A DNA stretch of 64,000 bases from Dentipellis sp. KUC8613 (taxonomy: Eukaryota > Basidiomycota > Agaricomycetes > Russulales > Hericiaceae), in NCBI GenBank assembly GCA_002286715.1, contig NSJX01000004.1:942253-1006252 (forward strand). Direction: 5' to 3'. Under the pieces are notes generated by a model. That model was not told the origin of the DNA and did not search any database. It saw nothing but the letters and a program-made list of their open reading frames with translations. This document shows positions 52,201 to 62,242 of the stretch, in pieces. The position numbers and the translations under genes are program-made. Positions within the stretch are counted from its first letter, which is position 1. The number at the start of each line of letters is the position of its first letter.

Positions 52201-52473
52201 CTAAACGTTAGCAGCTGCCTTCCTCGAACGCGTCCGACACAGGATGATATATACGCCAGAGCAAACAGGCAATACTCGTTATGTATTTTCATTAGTGCAT
52301 GAGCTGCTACGGCGGAGCAGGACGCATGCGTTCGCGTGCCCCGATGGGAAATACCAGATCACCACACCGAAAGGAATGTAAGGGACGTCACACAGCAGAG
52401 AAGGGTCCGAAAATCGAGGCAGACGTATAACACACAAAATAGCAGTCTTCAGAGTTTATCATCAACAGGGGAA
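49234..52473. other. 3.2-kb gap: cyclin upstream region, no gene firmly supported
   Basis: The largest gene-free stretch. Just upstream of the cyclin start, 49270-49350 is purine-rich on the + strand, so the cyclin leader is CT-rich. Long leaders and promoters are usual for G1 cyclins. The best minus-strand frame, 50631-51167 (178 aa), has some protein-like text (ALFQFGDYALVGPIDAWHHG, then RQWWKRLQSNQDMEAMEEER). A good acceptor (CTGAC then CTGCAG, about 50737-50757) points to an exon starting at about 50736, but I cannot build a whole gene. 52090-52440 looks like the 3' flank of the following leftward gene. Confidence 0.4.
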
Positions 52474-55400
52474 TCAATCGCGGGGCGGTCCGCCCATCAG
52501 GAGCGCCATGAGGTCATGCGCGGGCTGGCTCACGCCAACGCCTGCTTGGCCTTGCTGCTGCAGGTGGGGTGGCAGCATCTGCGGGAGCATGTGAGGGGGG
52601 ATTTGCTGGTGCGGTGGTTGCTGCCTCATCGCCATGTGAGGTGCGTGCATCTGCGCGTTGCCCTGCTGTAGGCCAAAGCCCGCCGCGGGGCCTCGCAGGC
52701 CTGCGCCCACACCCACGCCGACACCATTCCCCATGTTCAACATCTGCGCCTGGCTGGGTCCTCGGATGTCAGGGCGCATATCGAACTTGTTCGGATGCCC
52801 GAGAGCATTCATCTGGTTATGAAGGAGCTGGTTTTGCAACTGTTGAGGCGGGGCGGGCCCACGCAACTGCGGGCCACCTGGGTAGCCTCCAAGGCCGCCA
52901 CCACCCACGTTGAACTGTCCAGGGCCGTTGGGAGTCATCCCTGCGGGTCCCAAGAACTGGGAAGGCTCGTGGGGAGGGCGCACGCCGAGGTTGGCAAGCC
53001 CAGGGGGGAGGCGCTGAGGCAGGTGACCTTGCATGGGATTTTGACCCGGAATAGGAGACGAGCCGTTGCGGAAGGGCTGCTGCAGAGGAGGACCGGCGTT
53101 GCGAGGCAGACCCTGCTGGCCCGAATACATGGCAGGGACAGGGCCGTTGTACATTTGATCCAGGCTCCGCTGCGGGGGAAGACGGGTGTGCACGCTGAAT
53201 GCCATGTCGTCCATCGGGTCATGCAGCATTCCGCCATTTCCGTCTCTGTTCCGTGGAGCAGGGGCGGTGCGCAGGCCGGGAACCATGCCGTCCGGAACGA
53301 AGTTGCGATCGTCCAAGCGATTGTCGTAAAGCATGTCCATTGCACGAGCTGGGGGCAGATTTTGCTGTTGGTGAATCGGTGGCAGACTGGAAGAGCCCTG
53401 CAGGTACTGGCCGTTGTTGAGGGAAGACAACTGCCCCGGCGCATTCACTGGCGTAAGTCTCTGACCCTGATGCTATACTGGAAGTCAGAGAACGCCCGCG
53501 GATATATATAAAGTAGAGACGTACATTCGCCGAATTCTGCAACATGGCAAAGATGTCCTCCATGGTCCGGTTCTCCGCTTGTCTGGGAAGGCCGTCATTG
53601 AGCCCCATCTCATTGCGCTGCAAAGTGAGTCCAGACGGCGACGTTGCTCCGAGTCCGCCTTGGGCCTTCGCCATTGCTGCTGCATGCGGGTCGCGAGACT
53701 TTCCGTCAAAGAACTTGGCAAAACGACTGCCTCTCGGCTGCGGATAGCCGGCACCACCAAGGCCATTTCCGGGAATACCAGACTCGAAAGATGGGCTCTG
53801 GTTTCCGTGCGAGAAGCCCCCACTTGTTTGAGCCGACGATAAGTTGTGCTCGGGGAATCCTGCGCCAGAATCAGAGAGACCGTTGTACTGGCCCCGCTCT
53901 GCCAGCAATGCGCCTTGCCGTTGCATGGCTTCCTGCTGGGCGACAGAGACTCTATCTTCGGCAGGATAAGATGAGCGGTACTGTTGCTCGAGTGGAGAAT
54001 AGCTGCGCTGAGCGCGTGACTGCTCAAGCTTCAGTTGAGCGATCATCTCTGCCTCGGTTCTTGGAACGTCGCCTGAGAACGGACTGGAAGCTGATGGCTG
54101 GTGTCCAAGCGTTTGCTGGGGACCGCCAAGGATCGGGCCCTTCATGGTACTTGACGCAGCAGATGGTGTTCGAGAACCGAAGGCAAGGAGACGTGATCCG
54201 GGAGGGGGATTGAACTGACCAGGAACAGGTGATTTTATGGACGCTGTGGACGTCCTCTCCAGCGACTGAGTTTGAGCGGGTACGGCGTCCGAAGGGGACG
54301 GGTTCGGGAAGAATCGCGACCCACTGGGCGAGTCAAGCGAAGGGGTTGTGGGTTTGCCAGACAGGGAAGCTTCAGTAGCAGAAGGGAGACTACCCAGCGA
54401 AAGTAACGAGCGAGACCCGTCCATAGACGACTGTGTTGATATATCTGGGGCTGTGACATTCGTTGACGACTCAAGAACATTGGACCGCACGTGTGCCAAT
54501 GAGCCTGTCGCATGCCCGATGTCGGAAGAAAGGCCTGGGATAATAAAGAATCATCGTTTTCAGTCGCGCGTACAAGAGGGTAGTCCAAAGAGCACCACGT
54601 ACCTTCCGTCGAAGTCAATGATTTATTTGTCGACTCCGATGATGTAGGAAGGGAGGTTGGCACAGAGGGCGAACCGGCAGGTGCATCCGTAGTCCTTTTG
54701 TGCTCTTCCCTCTTCATGATCAACTTGAATAGCTGTATCTCGTCCATTTGGCCCCCGGCAGCCAGATCAGGAGTGATGGGCTCCCCTTTGTCGATGGTTG
54801 TCGAGGGCGCTTCGAGACCAGCGCCAGTAACGTCGACCGCTTGGCCCTTCTCCTTCTGCTCCTTCTCCTTCATGCCCTTCTTCCAAGCCTGGATACTGTC
54901 AAGCTCGCCATCCGCAGACTTTCCTCCGAGGATACCCCCTGCCGCACCACTTGGAACGTAAGTATCCATCCAAGCTGGCTCCTTCTCCCGATCTCTGTCC
55001 CCACCCCTCCGATCCGGCCTCTCCCTGCCTTCGTCGCCGCTGTCCGCGCGTTTGTCACGACCATTCGTACGCTTTGTGCGGGAATCGCGTTCATCGGCAA
55101 CATTCCAACGGTCACGAGGGCGCTCGGACTCCCAGCTATTCTCATACCTATCTCCACCATTGCCTCTGGCGGTTCGCTCCTTGTCCCGCTCTCGATACTC
55201 TCTTTCCCTTAACTCCCGCCTTGCGGCCAACCTTTCCTCTCTTTTGCCGTCATCCCTCCATCGCCGTGAGTCGTCAGGAGAGTCGCGATCGTTGTCCCTG
55301 TCGCGACGAAGATGATCATCCTTGCCACGACGATGATCATCACGGTCGCGCTCTTTATCGTCCCGGTCCCTACGGGAAGTCGGCGAAGGGTCGCGCCTCG

Positions 55401-56563
55401 ACCTGGATGTTTCACGAACGCGAGAGCGAGGCCTGTCCCTATCCTCCCGTTCACGCCTAGCGCCTTCCGCACCTAACGACAGGTAAGCAAAGAAGGTGTG
55501 AGTGGTTATACGAGATAGAGAATGAGTACGATGGCAATGAAAATAATTTTGGGACGAGGTGATACTCACGATCATCACGCCCTAATGCAGCATAGTGTTA
55601 GAGCAATGATCACTTCACGACTGAGAAAGACTTACCCCTCCGCCAGTCCTCACTTGACTCCCCGGCCTTCCTCCGTGTCGTGTCCCTGCCCTCGTTCCTA
55701 CGACCTGAGGCAGTAGCAAGAGAGCTTTGTGATCCCAGTCGGCTGGAACTTGCACTCAAATGAGGTGCGGAATCTCTTTCCCTCGTCCTTAACCCGCCAG
55801 AAGCCTGTGGTAACGACATGCGGTCGCGATCATACTTATCAGAGAGCTAGAGGTAACGGCATGAGATTCTGCTTGAACAGTATGGCCAAGCACTTACACT
55901 GCGAAGTCTTTCCTGACCCTCTCGATCTCTGATCTCCCGTTCTCTATCTTTATCACCGTCCTTGTCCTTGTCTTTGTCGGTACTGCGTATTGATTGATGT
56001 TTGAAATTGCCCATCTGAGATGGCTGCGAGAGTGTCGACCGGAAGGTGGCCCGTGGCGGAGGCTCTGCTGCCCGAGCACATCGTCAGTTTGCGCAGGCTT
56101 GGAGCTGAAGATGTGCAGCTTACCTCCATCTTCTTGATCGCGGCGGAACCTGAAGGAGAATATGAGTTCAGGTCGTCATCAGCCATGCGAGTCACTCGCC
56201 GTCGGTCTCTTGGGGTGGTGCTTGTTGCAGAAGGCTCCGCGTCCTTCTTGCCAGAGCTCTGCTCCGTCCATTCTCTGTTGAAAAGAGGTTAACCTACGAG
56301 AAGAATTGACGGAAAGAAACATACCCAAACCAGTCTTTCAACGGGGGCATTCCCTCCGGGGCCTTGACTAGCGGAGATCTGGACAGAAACAAGAGTTCTG
56401 CCTGAGTGTAGGATACGAAATCGCGGGCAGGGCTAGAAGAGGGGTCGGCATTGGGTGTTTGTTCCAAAGATGCATTTTGAAGGGCATCGACAAGGGTATT
56501 AGACTCGAGTTCGGGGGCGGGGGATGGCATGGCGTGAGGGAGAGACAAGAGGCGGGCATTCAA
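52474..56563 (-). CDS. 4E-T-like eIF4E-binding protein
   Basis: Long, mostly disordered protein. The first exon (56563 downward) has YTQAELLFLSRSPLV at residues 52-66. YTQAELL fits the eIF4E-binding consensus YxxxxL followed by a hydrophobic residue, and the block EGMPPLKDWFG follows. Middle exons are Arg/Asp/Glu-rich (SRRDRDDKERDRDDHRR) like an RS/RD nuclear domain. Then come WMDTYVPSGAAGGILGG, ELDSIQAWKKGMKEKE and MDEIQLFKLIMKREEHKR. A later exon has GSRFAKFFDGKSRDP and ENRTMEDIFAMLQNSAN. The C-terminus is Gln/Pro/Met-rich (HMLPQMLPPHLQQQG) and stops at 52474. This matches the eIF4E transporter family, which represses and stores mRNA in P-bodies. Eight or so exons; inner junctions are approximate. 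Confidence 0.8.
56390..56410 (-). other. eIF4E-binding motif YTQAELL
   Basis: Seven codons (Tyr52 to Leu58 of the 4E-T-like protein) that match the canonical YxxxxL-phi helix which docks on the dorsal face of the cap-binding protein eIF4E. The motif lies in a short N-terminal region right before a conserved-looking SPLVKAPEGMPPLKDWFG block. Confidence 0.75.
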
Positions 56564-57574
56564 GTCGTCGCCTCCACGCCCGGAAATAGCCAGCGCGGCA
56601 TCCCCTCGAAATTATTTACCTCTGCTACAATTACCATGCACCCCCGCCATGCACATGCCAACCCTCAAACACTTCATCCTCAAACACCGTGCGCTTACTC
56701 TCTATCGCTCAGCTATTCGTGCTTCAAGAGGTTTGTCTACTGTCTGTGTCCATGAGCATTTCTTCACGTCCCCAAAGCCATTCCAGACCCTGTGTCCAGA
56801 AAGGAGACCATAGCTTGGGTTCGATCCGAGTTCGAGCGAAATAGACACATCAGTGACACGGTAGCGCCTTTACTTGATATGAAGAATCACTCGTAACGTC
56901 TCTTCAGGCTCTCATCGAGGATAGGATTGCGTCAGGGCGTCGAGAGATCAAGCAGTTGTTTCCCTTCGGTCGTTGACAGTCATACCCATCTACTGAACTT
57001 CGTCGTAAGTCCCGTTGTCGCTGTTTTCTCACGTGTGACTGAAGTCGAAGCACCGAGAGAAGATATCATAGATAATCATATACCCACTGGCCCCAAAAGC
57101 CTGTGCCGCAGCTCTGCAGTTGGACAGTCACGAGCTCTTGTCCTCAGACGTACCTTCAAATTAAGCATCATGACGCACGAAAGTAAGTCATGCGCTCGAA
57201 GTCGATGTCCGTCTGCCTGACAATCTCCTTCCGCAGCACTAGCCTCTTCCCAAGGTCTCCAAACGTAGAAGGAGATTAGAGCGCTTTACCTCACACGTGT
57301 GCCCTCAATCGCTCTGCTGACCTCAAAAAGTCGCTGAAGCGCCATGTATGTACATTTGGTTGGTACAGCAATGTTATATTTATGGCTGTTTGTCCGATAA
57401 TGATAACGGGCGTGCCTTTAATCAGGCGCCCGGAACGGTCCATAAGTACCTAGTGTCGCCCACCTCCGCAGTCTTCTTCAACCATCCCTGTTCTCGTCTG
57501 CAGGTCCGTATATATACTTTTTCGCTCATATTCGATGCGGAACTGATTAAAGTTCGCGCAGTGTCGTTGTCGAC
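56564..57574. promoter_or_regulatory. Divergent promoter region, 4E-T-like / RNA-dependent RNA polymerase
   Basis: 1 kb between two start codons. No gene is recognised; a small upstream exon of the polymerase cannot be excluded. A tRNA-like T arm near 56814 was checked and rejected. Confidence 0.4.
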
Positions 57575-60500
57575 ATGGAAATCTTCATGAGGGAGGTGCA
57601 CCCGAATGCAACAAAGCTTGATCTTCAAAAACAAATCGCTCGGCATTTACACTCTCCACCGTACTCTTCTACTCAAGTTACTCCATTGAACTTCGAAGTC
57701 TACCTTTTCCCCTCGAAAACCCGTTTCTCTAGCCAATCTCATGCTGGTTATGGTACCTTGACTCTGCCGAGACGCGATATTGGTGAGATGCTCCTCCGCG
57801 ACTTCGGCAGCAACTGGCCCATCAAATATATTACCGTATTGGGGAAACGAGTCAAGGTGTCTCTCAGCAAGAAGCAGCCCCCGGGTCATGTTGTAGAGAA
57901 GTTACAGAGGCTTCCGTATATCTCCCCGGAGGCCATTCAAGATAAGGAGGCCAGGATGGAAACCTTGCGTTCATCTCATGTGGGCATCCATATTGTTCAA
58001 TTTGGCTGGGAGACTCGCGATGGGAAGTTTTCGGCGGAGTGGGAGAAGAGCTTCCTACAAGGATGCTCTTTAACGTTCGGAGAAGAGAAAAGGGAGCTTC
58101 GCATCAATATCTCGGATGCTTCGCTGACAACGCGGTCTATTGTTGTACAACTGTCCCGCATTATCTGGTCAGCTGTGGGTGATGATGGCGAGCCAGCCAT
58201 CTTCTTGTCCCTCGCCAACCCACCTGCATTCGAAGTCGACAGCATTACGTCTATTCTGGTTTCCGCTTTTGGGCAGGGAGCCAGACGTGACCCCAAGCGA
58301 GACAGACTATGCTCGCTATACGATGACGATGAACACCTTCTGCGCATTCTTTCATATGCATCTATTTCAATACGACTTGTGTGCAAGTCCTACGGCGATC
58401 TGGACACCTTCAAGGACCTTTGCCGGACAGCCCGACTTCGAGCTCCGAAGGCGTATTCTTATGCTGTAGAGCGTCGGGCCATTTTTTCAGAGGACAACCT
58501 GAACAGGTTCCAAGCATGGCTGACCGAGCTTGACTTTCAAGTCGCATTCCAAGTTCAAGCGCTCTCGCAGTGTCTACTTGCGGATGTCGTAGAGCTGTAT
58601 AGCCTGAGATCTTCTTTGGGGCAAATCATCCATTCCCATGGCCCCGCATACGCTGCAAGCCTTTTGCGATACTTTATCACGGATATCAAGGTTTCGTTGA
58701 TGGACTCAGCATCAGGCCTTTCCCAGGAAACATTCCTGGAGTACTTCCTTCGCTGCAGGGACACCTTTTCTACGACCCTAGATCTGACGTCTCGCAAAGC
58801 ATCCGAGGGCGTCTTCGATTGCTTTCATGCGATTGCTTCACCTACAACCGTGAAACTCGAAGGCCCGCTTCCCGAGAGATCTAACCGCATAATACGCATG
58901 TATGCTGATAATCAGGACAGCTTTTTGCGTGTGAGCTTCGTCGATGAAGACAGCCTCCAATATCGTGCGGATCGCGACATTGATGGGCCCCGATTCATCC
59001 ATCGCTTCATTCGGCGCATACTGCGGGATGGACTACGGGTTGCAGGACGTCATTTTCATTTTCTGGCGTATTCTCAGTCGGCATTGAAATCCCACACGGT
59101 TTGGTTTGTCAAGAACTTTTTCGATGCCAGCACAGGTCAGACAATTGGTGCGCCAGAGATAATTCGGCGCCTGGGCAACTTTCACAACCTTGCCTTCGAT
59201 CCAACTCTAATCTACTGTCCCGCCCGATACGGAGCCCGCATCTCCCAAGCCTTCACTGCCACTGATGCTTCCGTTCGTGTCGAAGCGGAAAAGGTCTTCA
59301 CGCTCCAAGATGTAATGGATGAGAGCTCAAAGTGGTGCTTCACCGATGGTGTAGGCACGATCTCTCTCGAGCTGGCCAAGGACATCTGGCGCGTACTCCG
59401 TCAAGCCGGAAAACGTTCAACTCGCGGTGCTGTTGGTATCCCAAGAGCCTTTCAAATACGCCTCATGGGTTCCAAGGGCATGTTGAGCGTGGACCACAGA
59501 CTGTCAGGCCGCATCATCAACCTTCGACCCTCCATGATTAAATTTGACGCTCCAGACTCCACGGAGGTGGAAATCGCTCAAGCTTTCGTTCGACCAAGTC
59601 TGTATTACCTGAATCGGCCGCTCATCATGATCCTGGAAGGTTTGGGGGTCAGGTACGAAGTTTTTGAGTGCTTGCAGAGGGATGCAGTCCAAGGTGTCAA
59701 GCGCTCTGCGGAGTCTTATGCCAACGCGGCTAGGATACTTGAGCAGTATGGTCTCGGTGCCTCATTCCGCTTGCCCTCGGTGCTGCTGGGCCTTTCGAAG
59801 CTTGGCCTCCAACCATCTTCTGGCGATGACTTCTATCAGCGCATGCTCAACTTCGCGATCCATCACATCCTTCGTGACCTCAAACACCATGCCAGGATCC
59901 CAGTACCAAATGGCTACACTTTGGTTGGGGTGGCCGACATTCACGGATACCTCCGTGAAGGACAGATATTTGCATGCGTTAAAGATCCTCAAACTCATTG
60001 CCGCACGTATCTGAAGGGCAAGACCCTTATTTCGCGGTCCCCGACCATCCACCCGGGCGACGTGCAATGTGTCGAAGCCATCGGAGAGCCTCCAGCAGGC
60101 TCGCCTTTCGCGTCTGAATCCCTTGCAAATACTGTCGTGTTTTCCATCGGCGGTAGGTACAGCGTCAGCCTAAAGTACACAATACTGACGAACGAGTATT
60201 CTCCAGGTGACAGGCCATTACCCTCATATCTCGGAGGTGGGGATCTTGACGGCGATACTTACAACCTGACATCTATGCCTGAATTACTACCGCCGACGAC
60301 AAATCAACCTGCTGCATACGATGCGGCGCCGAAGAAATTGTTACTTCGACACAGTACGATGGAAGATGTCGCCGACTTTGTCACGGACTACGTGAACAAC
60401 GATGTACGTGTCAATCCCATTCATCGGAAGGCAATATTGACAATGTAGTTTAGGTCCTCGGAATAGTTGCAAATTCGTGGCTGGTCATTGCAGATCAGAG

Positions 60501-61326
60501 CGAGTATGGGATATTTGACCCCGATTGTCTGAAACTCGGGCAAATCCACAGCGACGCTGTGGATTACCCTAAAAGTGGTACACCGGTGTCGCTAGACACT
60601 ATACCGAAGTACAAGTTCAAGGCGAAGCCGGACTGGAATGCTCCGGAGACTGTGGATATCGATAGGACGGCCGATTTCTACCAGAGTGGGCGAGCTATTG
60701 GACGCTTATTCCGTGACATTGACCTCCCGGAGCTGGACTCCCAGGTCAGATCCAACCAGCGAAAGCGCTCGAACCCACCTTCGCAGGACGAGTCGCATTT
60801 CGAAGACGTTTTCGCAGCTATGTGTCTTGAAGACCACAGTCAGGACGACGTCTACACTGCCGTAGAGGAGCGCGTCAGCGAATTCATTCCCATCGGTGAA
60901 CCCTTCAGCGAGCACGTCAGGTCGGCCCTTGATATGTTGACAAGCTATGCAACCGAGTTGCAATCCACCTGTGCCGCTAATGCAATCCAGCGTTGGAAAT
61001 CGTCTATGCTTACGGAGGAAGAGGCTGTGGTCGGGACCATTGTCGCTAAATGCTCGCAGAAGCGCAGGAGAAAGGACGCCATGGCTAACCTTCGTGACCA
61101 GACCAGCTACCTCGTTAAGAAAATCCGTGATAAGATTGCTGGGGACGAAGAATCGTTTGACGACGAGGAATGGCTGACACGCGCTTGGACGGCGTGGCAG
61201 GTCTCGCGTTTGCAAGACGAACATTTCGGCGCAAAGAGTTTTGGATGGGTTGCATTGGGGGAGGTATTTGACGCGATCAGGTCCATTGAGCAGGAGAACC
61301 GTACCGCTCGCAGTCGGGGATTGTAA
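57575..61326 (+). CDS. Cellular RNA-dependent RNA polymerase (RNA-silencing type)
   Basis: Two exons (57575-60403 and 60454-61326) joined by a 50-bp intron give 1,233 aa. Read through, the intron would stop at 60448. The N-terminal 120 residues look like an RNA-binding fold. The double-psi-barrel catalytic region includes FTDGVGTISLELAKDIWRVL, AFQIRLMGSKGMLSVDHRL, LRPSMIKFDAP, VGVADIHGYLREGQIF, NTVVFSIGG and the metal-binding DLDGD at residues 890-894 within YLGGGDLDGDTYN. The second exon continues VLGIVANSWLVIADQSEYGI and a mixed helical tail. This is the eukaryotic QDE-1/RRF-1/RDR family, which makes double-stranded RNA for siRNA production in quelling and genome defence; it is a host gene, not viral. 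All catalytic aspartates are present. Confidence 0.95.
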
Positions 61327-61449
61327 AAGAACGTTTCGTGGTTATACTTTTGTCAATAGTATACATACAAACATCAGCAAGAAGTTATGAAGAACATTCA
61401 TTTCAACGCTCCGATTTATATCGTGTGCCCTGAAGTGATCGACGAACGA

Positions 61450-62064
61450 TCATGCTTGGTTGCGCAAGACTGAACGAGAGTCGGTGAACCGAATTGACAC
61501 GATGAAGGTGCTACTTACTTAGAATGACAGAGTCTCCCCTGCAAGCAACAGTTAGAAGGGAGGCTAGCAGGGAAGATGTATTGCACACCTGAGGAACATT
61601 TTACTGATGAACCGATCCTTATTGACCGGTTTCTTGTTCTTGCCCTTCGGAGTCTCCGTCCACATCTGCAACAGCCACACGAATATATGAAATTGGGGTC
61701 AAAGGGAAACGGAGTACAACTTCGTACCTCTTTGACGTTTTCAAGAACCTGTATATATCGGAATCTAAGTCAGTGCACTATTAGCTAGTGTACGAAAGGT
61801 CTCGGGCGCACCATGTTGCTATGCCTGTCAAATGCCTTTACCCTGGCCAGCAGCTTCTTGTTGTTTCGTAGGGAGATGAGGACCTGCGTATGATTTCTGA
61901 CTGCTTGCTGCAGGACGGACAAGGGGCCTTGGCTGATTTCGTGCTCCTCAAGCTGGCGGAGCTGCGCCTCGTCGAGCTCTGACTTGGGGACGTGGACGTA
62001 TTGACTAGGTTTGCGAATGTGATCAAGGAATATCATAACTAAAGAGCATAAAAACATACCTCAT
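61450..62064 (-). CDS. SMD2: Small nuclear ribonucleoprotein SmD2
   Basis: Core Sm-ring protein of spliceosomal snRNPs. Seen in six exons: 62064-62060 (only ATGAG), then a long exon starting at the acceptor near 62009 and ending in NM at 61814, a 21-nt micro-exon 61728-61748 (VLENVKE), [20 protein letters not shown] (about 61587-61660), GDSVIL (about 61520-61538) and 61469-61450 (ILRNQA). Joined: [53 protein letters not shown], then VLENVKE and MWTETPK. Both Sm motifs are intact. Unspliced, the frame stops at 61785. About 110 aa, normal for the family. Confidence 0.93.
61728..61748 (-). other. SMD2: 21-nt micro-exon of SMD2
   Basis: Flanked by ACAG on the upstream side and GTACGAAG on the downstream side, it encodes VLENVKE. 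In SmD2 proteins this block sits between NM and MWTE, so its inclusion is required. Confidence 0.85.
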
Positions 62065-62242
62065 GTTGGTAGATCAGGCTTTGGCGTTGCGTCCAGGCAG
62101 CTGCAAGTGTCTAAGAGCCCAACACGAGGTGGCTGTGCCCATCGCGGCACGAAAAGTTTGGTCACGCGCGGCGCACAATCGGTAAATACACCTTTGCGCT
62201 TGACCGCACCGGCCAAAACTTCGATTTCTCTATCTCGCAGCA
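62065..62242. promoter_or_regulatory. 178-bp divergent promoter, SMD2 / NOP7
   Basis: The two start codons are 178 bp apart. Both genes serve RNA processing (splicing and 60S biogenesis), so shared control of growth-related transcription is plausible. The NOP7 start follows a CT-rich segment (TTTCTCTATCTC, 62225-62236). No TATA box is seen. Confidence 0.6.

Noticed and set aside
56814..56831. tRNA T-arm-like sequence near GGGTTTCGATCC
   Set aside because: The loop has an extra T, no D arm or anticodon arm is at the right distance, and the acceptor strands do not pair.
57575..61326. RdRP as an integrated viral gene
   Set aside because: DLDGD and the double-psi-barrel motifs belong to the eukaryotic silencing family, and a normal fungal intron interrupts it.
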